Part shown: one piece after another, positions 1-6,657 of the stretch | Numbering within the stretch: position 1 is the first letter of the stretch | How the letters are laid out: each line of letters opens with the position of its first letter | Origin: JAEUMD01 sp937950105 | GTDB lineage: Bacteria > Pseudomonadota > Alphaproteobacteria > Rhizobiales > Hyphomicrobiaceae | Direction: 5' to 3' | DNA length: 12,818 nt | Assembly: GCA_036821845.1 (NCBI GenBank) | Contig: DAISIT010000087.1 | Span: 1-12,818, forward strand | The notes under the pieces: generated by a model | Database searches by the model: none | Told to the model about the DNA's origin: nothing | What the model saw: the letters and a program-made list of their open reading frames with translations, nothing else | Made by a program: the position numbers and the translations under genes

Positions 1-2
1 CC

Positions 3-392
3 CAGCAGATCAACCAGGGCCAGATGGACCGCTGGTCGATCGTCGCCACGCTCAACTACCTGCCGCACGATGACGAGGTGAAGATCGTCCTGTCCAAGGC
101 CAAGAGCTGGAACAAGAACGAGGGCAAGCGCAAGGTCGTCGCCAACATGGTGCGCGTCGCCGACATGACGCGGCAGGCGTTCATCAATGGCGACATCTCG
201 ACCGTGATGAGCCCGCGCACGGTGATGACGTGGGCCGAGAACGCCGAGATCTTCGGTGACGTCGGTTTCGCCTTCCGCCTGACGTTCCTGAACAAGTGCG
301 ACGAGCTGGAGCGGCCGCTGGTGGCGGAGTTCTACCAGCGCTCGTTCGGCGAGGAGCTGCCCGAGAGCACCGCCAACGTGGCGCTGAGCTGA
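3..392 (+). CDS. cobS: Cobaltochelatase subunit CobS, C-terminal part (5' end outside window)
   Basis: CobS is the AAA+ ATPase of the aerobic cobaltochelatase CobN-CobS-CobT, which uses ATP to insert Co2+ into hydrogenobyrinic acid a,c-diamide in cobalamin synthesis. It acts in the cytosol as a ring with CobT. The frame is open from the left edge and gives the last 129 residues of a protein normally about 330 long. Recognisable family stretches are QINQGQMDRWSI, TLNYLPHD, MVRVADMTRQAF, STVMSPRTVMTWAENAEIFGD and the end FLNKCDELERPLVAEFYQR. The Walker motifs lie to the left of the window. The stop TGA is at 390-392. cobT does not follow directly as is usual: two accessory genes (424-1596) lie between them. 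Identity is secure from recalled family sequence; only the N-terminal part is unseen. Confidence 0.96.
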   Translation, partial: QQINQGQMDRWSIVATLNYLPHDDEVKIVLSKAKSWNKNEGKRKVVANMVRVADMTRQAFINGDISTVMSPRTVMTWAENAEIFGDVGFAFRLTFLNKCDELERPLVAEFYQRSFGEELPESTANVALS

Positions 393-423
393 GGTTCTTG
401 ATCGGAGTGCGAGGAGCCCTCCA

Positions 424-990
424 ATGTCGACGGCGAAAACATCGAGTGGCGATCTGCCGACCGGCTTGACGGTCGACGAATATCTGGCGTGGGCCGATAC
501 GCAGGAAGGCCGCTTCGAACTTTTGTGCGGAGAGGTCTTTGCGATGTCGCCGCAACGCGCTCGGCACGCGAAGACGAAGTTTGCCTTGCAGTTGGCGCTC
601 GTGCGCGCCATCGAGGCGGCTGGCCTACCCTGCCACATGCTGCCAGACGGCATGACTGTCCGTGCCAGGGAGGATACCGCCTTCGAGCCGGATAGCCTCG
701 TCTATTGCGGCGACGAGGTCGATCCGGACAGCGTCGAAATCGCGGAACCGATCATCGTGGTCGAGGTCGTGTCGCCATCGACTCGGAAGATTGACACCTC
801 GCGCAAGCTCGACGGCTATTTCAGCGTTGCGAGTGTCCATCACTATCTGATCGTCGATCCGGTACGCCGCCGCATCGTGCATCACCAGCGGCAATCGGGG
901 GTCAGGATTCTGACGAGCCTGTACGCATCCGGCAGCATCCGCCTCGACCCGCCGGGTCTCGAACTCGACGTCGAGCGGTGCTTCGCGTGA
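424..990 (+). CDS. Uma2 family (DUF820) putative PD-(D/E)XK nuclease
   Basis: The product has 188 residues, the usual size for the Uma2/DUF820 family, which carries a restriction-endonuclease-like fold. What is seen: RFELLCGEVFAMSP at 30-43, the motif-II Pro-Asp at 89-90 (EPDSLVYC), VEVVSPST at 113-120 with Glu114 in the catalytic E-x-hydrophobic position, then Asp124, Lys128 and Tyr132, and HHYLIVDP at 139-146. The active-site residues appear intact, so it is probably not a decayed copy. A GAGGAG ribosome site at 411-416 lies 7 bases before the ATG. The biological role of Uma2 proteins is unknown; many genomes carry several copies, and a link to mobile elements or DNA repair is inference. 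The gene sits 31 bases after cobS, where cobT would be expected. Its codons look less strictly G/C-ended than those of its neighbours (for example CTT, TTG, TTT), which would fit later acquisition but was not computed. Confidence 0.88.
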   Translation: MSTAKTSSGDLPTGLTVDEYLAWADTQEGRFELLCGEVFAMSPQRARHAKTKFALQLALVRAIEAAGLPCHMLPDGMTVRAREDTAFEPDSLVYCGDEVDPDSVEIAEPIIVVEVVSPSTRKIDTSRKLDGYFSVASVHHYLIVDPVRRRIVHHQRQSGVRILTSLYASGSIRLDPPGLELDVERCFA

Positions 991-1006
991 ACGAGTCGGT
1001 CGACCA

Positions 1007-1082
1007 AAACCCCCCCCTTCGCAACGCACCCCGTATCATGCCCGTCGCCGTATCGGTGGGCTGTTGGGGGAGGGGGGCGTTT
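1007..1082 (+). repeat. C-run/G-run inverted repeat between the Uma2 and DUF29 genes
   Basis: AAACCCCCCCC at 1007-1017 can pair with GGGGGGCGTTT at 1072-1082 with one mismatch, leaving a 54-base loop. The right arm is preceded by another G run, so the strand reads G5-A-G6 at 1066-1077. The right arm ends in TTT, so this could act as a weak terminator for the Uma2 gene, but the loop is far longer than usual. It may instead be a site of slippage. Pairing is seen; function is inferred. Confidence 0.4.
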
Positions 1083-1092
1083 CCGGTATAGT
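1064..1092 (+). promoter_or_regulatory. Candidate sigma-70 promoter before the DUF29-cobT genes
   Basis: TTGGGG at 1064-1069 and TATAGT at 1087-1092 are separated by exactly 17 bases, which suits a housekeeping sigma factor. The -10 box is good. The -35 box keeps only the TTG core. Transcription would start near 1099, about 30 bases before the DUF29 start. It would give cobT and the phytase-like gene a promoter of their own. The G5-A-G6 run overlaps the -35 box and spacer. Confidence 0.45.
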
Positions 1093-1128
1093 CGAGATGA
1101 CGCCCCAGTAACTCCATTAGGCTCAGCG

Positions 1129-1596
1129 ATGGCACGCCAAGTCGTCAAACAGCCGCCGGAAGCCCCGGCGCGCACGCGCTACGAGGACGATCTGTATTCC
1201 TGGGTTCAGGAGCAGGTCGAACTGCTGCGCGCGGGACGACTCGGCGAGATCGACGCCAACAATATCGCCGAGGAACTTTCGGACGTGGGGAACGAGCAAC
1301 TCGACAAGCTGGAGAGCGCTCTCGCCGTGCTGGCTCAGCATCTCCTGAAATGGGACTATCAGCCCGATCTCCGGTCGCGGAGCTGGCAGTTGACCATTCG
1401 CGAGCAGCGCCGCCGTATCGAGCGACTGCTGAGGAAGAGCCCGGGCCTGAAAGCAAAGCTGCAGGAAGCGATCGGCGATGCCTACGCTGACGGCCGCGAC
1501 CGCGCGCTGGACGAGACCGGATTGCCCGATGCGAAGCTTCCGGAGACGTGTCCGTACACTTTCGAAGCCTTGATGACCCGCGCTGTCGAAACATGA
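1129..1596 (+). CDS. DUF29 family protein
   Basis: The product has 155 residues, typical of DUF29, a family of small helical proteins of unknown function common in cyanobacteria and alphaproteobacteria and often present in several copies. Family features seen: YEDDLYSWVQEQVELLRAGR at 18-37, the IAEEL helix near 46-50, HLLKWDYQPDLRSRSWQLTI at 71-90, then REQRRRIERLL at 91-101, and ETGLPDAKLPETCPYTFEAL near the C terminus (129-148). No signal peptide or membrane segment is visible, so a cytosolic protein is expected. The ATG at 1129 has only a weak upstream ribosome site. The TGA at 1594-1596 overlaps the cobT start as ATGA, so cobT translation is probably coupled to this gene. It pairs with the preceding Uma2 gene as the insertion between cobS and cobT. 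Family assignment is from recalled motifs; function unknown. Confidence 0.88.
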   Translation: MARQVVKQPPEAPARTRYEDDLYSWVQEQVELLRAGRLGEIDANNIAEELSDVGNEQLDKLESALAVLAQHLLKWDYQPDLRSRSWQLTIREQRRRIERLLRKSPGLKAKLQEAIGDAYADGRDRALDETGLPDAKLPETCPYTFEALMTRAVET

Positions 1597-3533
1597 CCAC
1601 CCCCACCAAGCGCAAGGAAGCGCCGAGCGAGCCGTTCAAGCGGGCCCTCGAAGTGTGCACGCGCGCCATCGCCGGCGACAACGAGGTGCACGTCTCCTAT
1701 CAGCCGGGCAAGCCCGAGCTGCATGGCAAGGACGTGCAGCTTCCCGAGCCCTCGCGCCTGCCGACGAAGCGCGAGATCGCCGTGCTGCGCGGCTGGGCCG
1801 ACAGCCTCGCGCTCACGGCTGCCTGCCACGACGACAAGGTGCACAACAAGCTCGCACCGGCGGGTGGCGAAGCCCGCGGCGTGTTCGAGGCGGTCGAGCG
1901 CGCGCGCGTCGAGTCGCTCGGTGCCAATCGCATGCCCGGCATGGCACGCAATCTCGCGGCCAAGATCGAGGATCAATATGCGCATGGCCGTTTCGCCGAG
2001 GTGAAGCGCCGCGAGGAAGCCCCGCTCGAGGACGCCGTGGCGTTGATGGTGCGCGAGCGGCTGACGGGCGAGAAGGCGCCGGCGATGGCGCAGGCGCTGG
2101 TCGAGCTGTGGCGCCCGACCATCGAGAAGCGAGCGGGCCGTGTCCTCGCCCGCCTTGACGATCTCACCGAGGATCAGGCCGCGTTCGGCCGCGTCGTCAA
2201 CGATCTTTTGAAAGCGCTCGAGCTGGTCGAGGAGGAGTCGCAGGGGCAGCACGACGAGGAGAACGAGGACAGCGAGGAAAGCCCCGACGGCGGCGACGAG
2301 CAGGCCGAGGAAACCGAGGAAGGCGACAGCGGCAACGAGAAGCAGGACGCCGACAGCGAGGAGCGCGGCGAAGGCGGCGAGCAGCCCGAATCCGCCGACA
2401 TGGCCGACAGCGACGAATTCGACGTCGAGAACGAGGGCATGGAAGAGGCCGAGACGCCGGAGCCGTGGCGGCCGAACCTCAACGTGCTCGATAGCCCGGA
2501 ACGCTTCGGCTACTCGATCTACACGCGCGAGTTCGACGAAACCGTCGAGGCCGAGAAGCTCGCTTCGCCCGAGGAACTCGATCGCCTGCGCGCGTTCCTC
2601 GACAAGGAGCTGAAGACGCTGGCGAGCGTGATCGCGCGCCTCGCCAACAAGCTGCAGCGCCGCCTGCTGGCACAGCAGAACCGCGGCTGGGATTTCGATC
2701 TCGAGGAAGGCGCGCTGGACGTGGCGCGGTTGACGCGCGTCATCATCGACCCGATGGCGCCGCTGTCGTTCAAGCGCGAGCGCGACACCGACTTCAAGGA
2801 TACCGTCGTCACGCTGCTGCTCGACAATTCGGGCTCGATGCGCGGGCGGCCGATCATGGTGGCGGCGGTGTGCGCCGAAATCCTCGCGCGCACGCTCGAA
2901 CGCTGTAGCGTCCGCGTCGAGATCCTCGGTTTCACCACGCGCGCGTGGAAGGGTGGGCAGGCGCGCGAGCGCTGGATCGCGGCGGGCAAGCCCTCAGGCC
3001 CCGGTCGTCTCAACGATCTGCGCCACATCATCTACAAGACGGCCGATCAGCCGTGGCGGCGCGCGCGCCGTTCGCTCGCGCTGATGATGCGCGAAGGACT
3101 GCTGAAGGAGAACATCGACGGCGAGGCGCTGGCGTGGGCGCATGCAAGGCTGTTGGCGCGGCCCGAGCAGCGCCGCATTCTGATGATGATCTCGGACGGT
3201 GCGCCGGTCGACGATTCGACGCTGAGCGTGAACACCGGGACCTATCTGGAGAGCCACTTGCGCCAGGTGATCCACGAGATCGAGACGCGCTCGCCGGTCG
3301 AGCTGCTGGCCATCGGCATCGGTCACGACGTGACGCGCTATTATGCTCGGGCGGTGACGATCACCGACGCGTCCGAGCTGGCGGGTGCCATGACCGACAA
3401 GCTGGTCGAGTTGTTCGAGGAGAAGTCCGAGCGCACGGCGAACCAGCCGGCGGTACGCGGGGCACCGGCAAAGCCTGCGCCGGGCAAGCCGGCTCCGTCA
3501 CGTGTTGCTGCCGGCAAGGGCCGCTCCGCATGA
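1593..3533 (+). CDS. cobT: Cobaltochelatase subunit CobT
   Basis: CobT is the von Willebrand A-type partner of the CobS ATPase. It links ATP-driven motion to CobN, which holds the corrin, during aerobic cobalt insertion. The product has 646 residues; characterised CobT proteins have about 630. Order: an N-terminal helical region (PFKRALEVCTRAI near 13-25), a very acidic Glu/Asp/Ser/Gly linker at about 213-290, then the C-terminal VWA domain. The metal-binding DxSxS (MIDAS) motif is DNSGS at 411-415, and DGAPVDDSTLS at 535-545 is the second family signature. The tail after about 617 is rich in Ala, Pro and Lys. I chose the ATG at 1593 because it overlaps the DUF29 stop (ATGA) and gives the usual short lead to PFKRA. 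An in-frame ATG at 1548 would add 15 unrelated residues. The TGA at 3531-3533 overlaps the next start in the same way. Confidence 0.96.
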   Translation: MTTPTKRKEAPSEPFKRALEVCTRAIAGDNEVHVSYQPGKPELHGKDVQLPEPSRLPTKREIAVLRGWADSLALTAACHDDKVHNKLAPAGGEARGVFEAVERARVESLGANRMPGMARNLAAKIEDQYAHGRFAEVKRREEAPLEDAVALMVRERLTGEKAPAMAQALVELWRPTIEKRAGRVLARLDDLTEDQAAFGRVVNDLLKALELVEEESQGQHDEENEDSEESPDGGDEQAEETEEGDSGNEKQDADSEERGEGGEQPESADMADSDEFDVENEGMEEAETPEPWRPNLNVLDSPERFGYSIYTREFDETVEAEKLASPEELDRLRAFLDKELKTLASVIARLANKLQRRLLAQQNRGWDFDLEEGALDVARLTRVIIDPMAPLSFKRERDTDFKDTVVTLLLDNSGSMRGRPIMVAAVCAEILARTLERCSVRVEILGFTTRAWKGGQARERWIAAGKPSGPGRLNDLRHIIYKTADQPWRRARRSLALMMREGLLKENIDGEALAWAHARLLARPEQRRILMMISDGAPVDDSTLSVNTGTYLESHLRQVIHEIETRSPVELLAIGIGHDVTRYYARAVTITDASELAGAMTDKLVELFEEKSERTANQPAVRGAPAKPAPGKPAPSRVAAGKGRSA

Positions 3534-4642
3534 GCGCGGCGCAGCGGCATCGCGTGCAGGCGGGCGAGACGCGCTCCCGTTCGACGGCTCTGCTTGCCAG
3601 CGTGTTCATCGTGCCGCTCGCGGCGTTCGCGTTGGCGACGGCGGTCGCGGCGCAGATGAAGCCGAGCACAGCCGACCTCGAAACCGAGCGCATCGAGGTG
3701 CAGGCGAGCGAGATCGCGTATTTCGACAAGACCTCGTCGTCGAAGCGCTTCGGCCCGCTGGAATTTCGCGGCGGACTGGTGCTCACCTCGCCATCGAAGA
3801 ATTTCGGTGGCTGGTCGGGGCTGACAATCGACGACAGCGGTCGCCGCATCGTCGCCGTGTCCGATGCCGGTACGTGGATGACGGCCGAGATCGCCTACGC
3901 AGATGGCCGCCCTGCCGGCATCCGCGAGGCCGTGCTCGGTCCGTTGAAGGCGCTGAGCGACAAGACGCTGCGCAAGAACCGCGATCGCGACGCCGAGGCG
4001 GTGGCGCTTGCGAGCGGGACGCTCGCCAAAGGTCAACTGCTGATCTCGTTCGAGGCCAACCATCGCATCGGCCGATTCCGCATCGGCGCCGACGGCGTCT
4101 CGGCGCCAGAGGGCTATCTCAACACGCCGCCCGAACTGAAGAGGACGCGCAAGCGCGACGGTCTCGAAGCGTTGACGGTGGTGCGCGGGGGGCCGCGCAA
4201 GGGTTCGATCGTCGCGTTCGCCGAAAGCTATCGCGACGAAGCGCGCAACCATACCGGCTGGATCTGGGTCGGCGATGCGCCCAAGAGCTTTCATCTCACC
4301 GACATCGGCGATTTCAACGTCACCGATGTCGCGAGCCTCGCAAACGGCGATCTGATCGTGCTGGAGCGCCGCTTCCGCTGGCTCGAGGGCGTCAAGATGC
4401 GCCTGCGCCGCGTTCCGGCCGGTGAGGTTCGGCCCGGCGCACTGGTGCGCGGCGAGGTGCTGCTCGAAGCGAACATGACGCACCAGATCGACAACATGGA
4501 AGCGCTGGCGGTGCACACCGACGCCAAAGGCCAGACGGTGCTGACGGTCATGTCGGACGACAATTTCAACGGCTTCCTGCAGCGCACGCTGCTGCTGCAA
4601 TTCACACTTGTCGGCGAAACCAGCGTGCAGACGGCGCGGTGA
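3530..4642 (+). CDS. Exported phytase-like / esterase-like beta-propeller protein
   Basis: The product has 370 residues and belongs to the 'esterase-like activity of phytase' (phytase-like) family, predicted beta-propellers in the cell envelope. A basic start and a hydrophobic run at about 19-41 ending AVAA before Gln42 form a Sec signal peptide, so the protein should be periplasmic. Family features seen: GGWSGLTIDDSG at 93-104 followed by VAVSDAG at 108-114, RDAEAVAL at 153-160, SFEANHRIGRF at 173-183, DGLEAL at 210-215, DLIVLERRF at 274-282, and NMEALAV with MSDDNFNGFLQRTLLLQF at 322-328 and 341-358. Its ATG at 3530 overlaps the cobT stop (ATGA), so the two are probably co-translated, although one acts in the cytosol and the other outside. 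From memory, such a gene often follows cobT in Hyphomicrobiales. The true substrate is unknown; a phosphate or ester hydrolase is only suggested by the family name. Confidence 0.87.
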   Translation: MSAAQRHRVQAGETRSRSTALLASVFIVPLAAFALATAVAAQMKPSTADLETERIEVQASEIAYFDKTSSSKRFGPLEFRGGLVLTSPSKNFGGWSGLTIDDSGRRIVAVSDAGTWMTAEIAYADGRPAGIREAVLGPLKALSDKTLRKNRDRDAEAVALASGTLAKGQLLISFEANHRIGRFRIGADGVSAPEGYLNTPPELKRTRKRDGLEALTVVRGGPRKGSIVAFAESYRDEARNHTGWIWVGDAPKSFHLTDIGDFNVTDVASLANGDLIVLERRFRWLEGVKMRLRRVPAGEVRPGALVRGEVLLEANMTHQIDNMEALAVHTDAKGQTVLTVMSDDNFNGFLQRTLLLQFTLVGETSVQTAR

Positions 4643-4677
4643 GGCGTTTCCGCGTAAGATCGACACGCAGTGCGATA

Positions 4678-4700
4678 CTCCCGGCGCGCGTTGCCGGGGG
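4678..4700 (+). terminator. Weak hairpin after the phytase-like gene
   Basis: CCCGGC at 4680-4685 pairs with GCCGGG at 4693-4698 around a 7-base loop, extendable to 4678 and 4700 through a T-G pair. It lies 35 bases after the stop codon of the phytase-like gene. No T run follows, so intrinsic termination is doubtful. It may act as a 3' stabiliser or a Rho-linked end. Confidence 0.3.
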
Positions 4701-4738
4701 CCAGGCTTCATCGAAAGTGGTCGACGGCTGCACGATGG

Positions 4739-4761
4739 ATCCCGGTGACGAGCACCGGGAT
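4739..4761. repeat. Short perfect inverted repeat between convergent genes, probably an interspersed element
   Basis: ATCCCGGTG at 4739-4747 and CACCGGGAT at 4753-4761 form a perfect 9-base-pair stem with the 5-base loop ACGAG. It is flanked by GG on the left and GACA on the right, so the minus strand reads TGTCATCCCGGTG. This 'GTCATCCCGG...CCGGGATCCA' layout is familiar from short repeats scattered between genes in alphaproteobacteria. It lies between two convergent genes, where it could end transcription from both sides, but neither side carries a T run. The repeat is seen; its multicopy nature is recalled and untested. Confidence 0.55.
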
Positions 4762-4787
4762 GACATCTGTGCGAAGCGAACGTCGCC

Positions 4788-6419
4788 TCAGAAATTGAAG
4801 CCGAGCGCGTTGCCGATGATGCTGGCGGCACTGTCGCCGCCTCCCTTGCGCGGCTGGCCCTGCGGCGTCGACCGCGCCACCTGATCCGGCTTGAAGCGCG
4901 GCGCGGGCGGGGCAAGGTGATTGCGGCCCTTGTTGATCTTCTTCCACTCGCCGTCGAGCGCCTGCGTCACGCGCTTCTCGTGGCCGTAGATGTCGACGAA
5001 CGTCTTCACCTTGCCGTCGTCGCCGACCCACGCGGTGAAGTACGCGAGATGGATCGGAAGTCGCTTCGTAATCTCGACTTCGTTGTTGGCAGGACCGGAC
5101 TTGGCGAGCTGGCGCACCTTCTCGACGCTCCAGCCTTTGTCATAATCGAGGACGATTTCGGCGAGGTTCATCGGATTGCGCACGCGCAGGCAGCCGTGGC
5201 TCAACGTGCGCTGGCGGGCGTTGAACATCCACTTGTCCGGCGTGTCGTGCATGAAGATGGTGTGCTGGCTCGGGAACGAGAACTTCACTGTGCCCACCGC
5301 GCTCTTGCCGCCAGGCTGCTGCCAGACGTGATAGTTGCGGATGTCGTCCTTCGACCAGTCGATGCTGCGCCAGTCGCGCTTCTCACCGCTCTTGGTGGTG
5401 ATCTCGAGCCCGTGCTGGCGCATCAGGCCGCCGCCCTTGAGCAGGCTCGGCCACAGCTCGTGCACCATGATGCTGTCCGGCACGCGCCATTGCGGGCGCA
5501 GCACCACGTGCTTCAGCTGGCGCGAGAAGATCGACGACTGCTTGGAGATCTCGCCGACGACGATGCGGTCGGCGCGCACGGTCTCGCCGTTGCGCACCAC
5601 GTACTGCATGAACTCGGGGATGTTGTTGAAGACGTAAAGCTCGCCGAGGTCGTCCCACATCCAGCGCCAGAATTCCATGTTGGCGCGCAGTCGCTTCGCT
5701 TCGGCCGATAGCTTGCCGCCGCCCTTGCCGTCAGCGGATGCCTTGAGGAACGCCTGACGCAAGCGCTCGAACTGGGGATGCACGGGATGCAGTGCGGCGA
5801 GGGCCGACGCGACGTCCTCGGCGGCTGCCAGCTTGTCGAGAACGTCCCTGGGCTCGTGCAGTTGCGGTTTGCGGTCGAGGTTGGAATTCAGCATGCCGGC
5901 GGGGTCGGGAATGCGGCCGCCGCGCGCGTGGCGCGCGTAGGTGAGCGCCGCCAGCGACAGCTTGTGCTCGGTCGCCGCCAGCGCCTCCGGCGTCGTCGCG
6001 ATGCCGTCGAGCGCGGGCAGACCGATCAGTTTCGTGTCGAGGCCATAGGCGGCAGCGTCTGTGATGGCGTTGGCCAGCGCGCGGCCCTTGGCATTGAGGC
6101 CGGCCGCGTCGACCCACAGCGGCGCGGCGTTGCGGGCCTCGTAGAAAGCGGTCAGCGCGGCGCGATCGGCCTCTGTGGCTTCGTCGGCGGTGGCGGCAGC
6201 TTGCGCCAGTTGGCCCTTGAGCGCGACTGCGAGCGGGCTCTCCATGGATACGGCCGCTACGGCAGGTTTGGTGGCAGCGTCGGCCAGCTGCGGTTCCACG
6301 GCGACTGCCGCGGGCGGCTTGATCGAGCCGGTCGCCATCGGCTCCTGGGCGAGCGCGGCCGGTGCCGATGCGGCGGCCAGAAGCAGAGCGGCGAAGCTAA
6401 TGGCCCGCAGGTTCGTCAT
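4788..6419 (-). CDS. L,D-transpeptidase, YkuD domain (YcbB/LdtD-like)
   Basis: This is a periplasmic enzyme that makes 3-3 crosslinks in peptidoglycan, or attaches proteins to it, through a catalytic cysteine. The product has 543 residues, in the range of the large LdtD/YcbB group. A Sec signal peptide (MTNLRAISF, then an Ala/Leu run, ending near ALAQ at 22-25) is followed by a Pro/Ala-rich stretch to about 80. A helical scaffold region follows (FYEARNAAPLWVDAAG at 92-107, FNNIPEFMQYVVRNGE at 264-279). The YkuD core contains HTIFMHDTP at 386-394 and SHGCLRV at 407-413 with catalytic Cys410 and His408. The end (about 500-543) is low in complexity. I chose the ATG at 6417-6419 because GAGGAA (6428-6433) lies 8 bases upstream and a signal peptide follows at once. 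The frame stays open to 6575, but that 52-residue extension would hide the signal peptide. Confidence 0.93.
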   Translation of the reverse strand: MTNLRAISFAALLLAAASAPAALAQEPMATGSIKPPAAVAVEPQLADAATKPAVAAVSMESPLAVALKGQLAQAAATADEATEADRAALTAFYEARNAAPLWVDAAGLNAKGRALANAITDAAAYGLDTKLIGLPALDGIATTPEALAATEHKLSLAALTYARHARGGRIPDPAGMLNSNLDRKPQLHEPRDVLDKLAAAEDVASALAALHPVHPQFERLRQAFLKASADGKGGGKLSAEAKRLRANMEFWRWMWDDLGELYVFNNIPEFMQYVVRNGETVRADRIVVGEISKQSSIFSRQLKHVVLRPQWRVPDSIMVHELWPSLLKGGGLMRQHGLEITTKSGEKRDWRSIDWSKDDIRNYHVWQQPGGKSAVGTVKFSFPSQHTIFMHDTPDKWMFNARQRTLSHGCLRVRNPMNLAEIVLDYDKGWSVEKVRQLAKSGPANNEVEITKRLPIHLAYFTAWVGDDGKVKTFVDIYGHEKRVTQALDGEWKKINKGRNHLAPPAPRFKPDQVARSTPQGQPRKGGGDSAASIIGNALGFNF

Positions 6420-6427
6420 GTCGCCTG

Positions 6428-6449
6428 TTCCTCGCCTCGCCTCGTCTCG
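6428..6449 (-). repeat. 5-base tandem repeat at the transpeptidase ribosome site
   Basis: On the plus strand CTCGC, CTCGC, CTCGT, CTCG follow each other at 6431-6449. On the coding strand this reads CGAG-type units running into the GAGGAA ribosome site at 6428-6433. Each unit carries a GAGG-like core, so the repeat offers several overlapping Shine-Dalgarno-like sequences. Seen directly; any effect on translation is inferred. Confidence 0.45.
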
Positions 6450-6494
6450 ACGTACCGGGGCGACATGCGACGCGCGAGTGCGCGATCGAATCAG

Positions 6495-6510
6495 CCGCCC
6501 GGCCGGGCGG
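6495..6510. promoter_or_regulatory. Perfect 16-base palindrome upstream of the transpeptidase gene
   Basis: CCGCCCGGCCGGGCGG reads the same on both strands. It lies about 75 bases before the transpeptidase start, in the 238-base gap after rpmB. It could be an operator or a hairpin in the leader RNA. I could not place a convincing -35/-10 pair around it. In GC-rich DNA palindromes of this type also arise by chance. Confidence 0.3.
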
Positions 6511-6599
6511 AGTTTGCCGCCGAAATCGTCCGGCGCAAAGCGGCGCCACGAGCATAGGCCCGGTTCAGCCGGCACGCCCGCGGATTTCGCATACGAAAC

Positions 6600-6629
6600 G
6601 GGCCCGCCGCGCGTGTCGCGAGCGAGCCC
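6600..6629 (-). terminator. Hairpin downstream of rpmB
   Basis: On the rpmB strand GGGCTCGC (from 6629 down) pairs with GCGGGCCC (to 6600) over 8 base pairs including one T-G pair. An inner CGCG-ACA-CGCG hairpin sits within the loop. Only GTTTCG follows, so the U-tract is short, but the stem is strong and the upstream side carries AAAA. It starts 28 bases after the rpmB stop and would separate rpmB from the transpeptidase gene. Confidence 0.6.
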
Positions 6630-6657
6630 ATTTTCAAATCGATCGATCCGTCGAAGA

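Noticed and set aside
1548..1592. An upstream in-frame start for CobT.
   Set aside because: The 15 added residues are encoded by the end of the DUF29 gene and do not resemble a CobT start. The ATGA overlap at 1593 fits better.
3341..4915. A 524-codon open frame on the minus strand, opposite cobT, the phytase-like gene and the repeat.
   Set aside because: The plus-strand genes have clear family motifs and coupled starts. The antisense product is low in complexity and spans an intergenic repeat.
4917..5711. A 264-codon open frame on the plus strand inside the L,D-transpeptidase gene.
   Set aside because: It is the antisense shadow of the YkuD gene, with no motifs or ribosome site of its own.
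6420..6575. An upstream extension of the L,D-transpeptidase frame.
   Set aside because: It would place 52 residues before a clear signal peptide and ignores the GAGGAA site 8 bases from the ATG at 6419.
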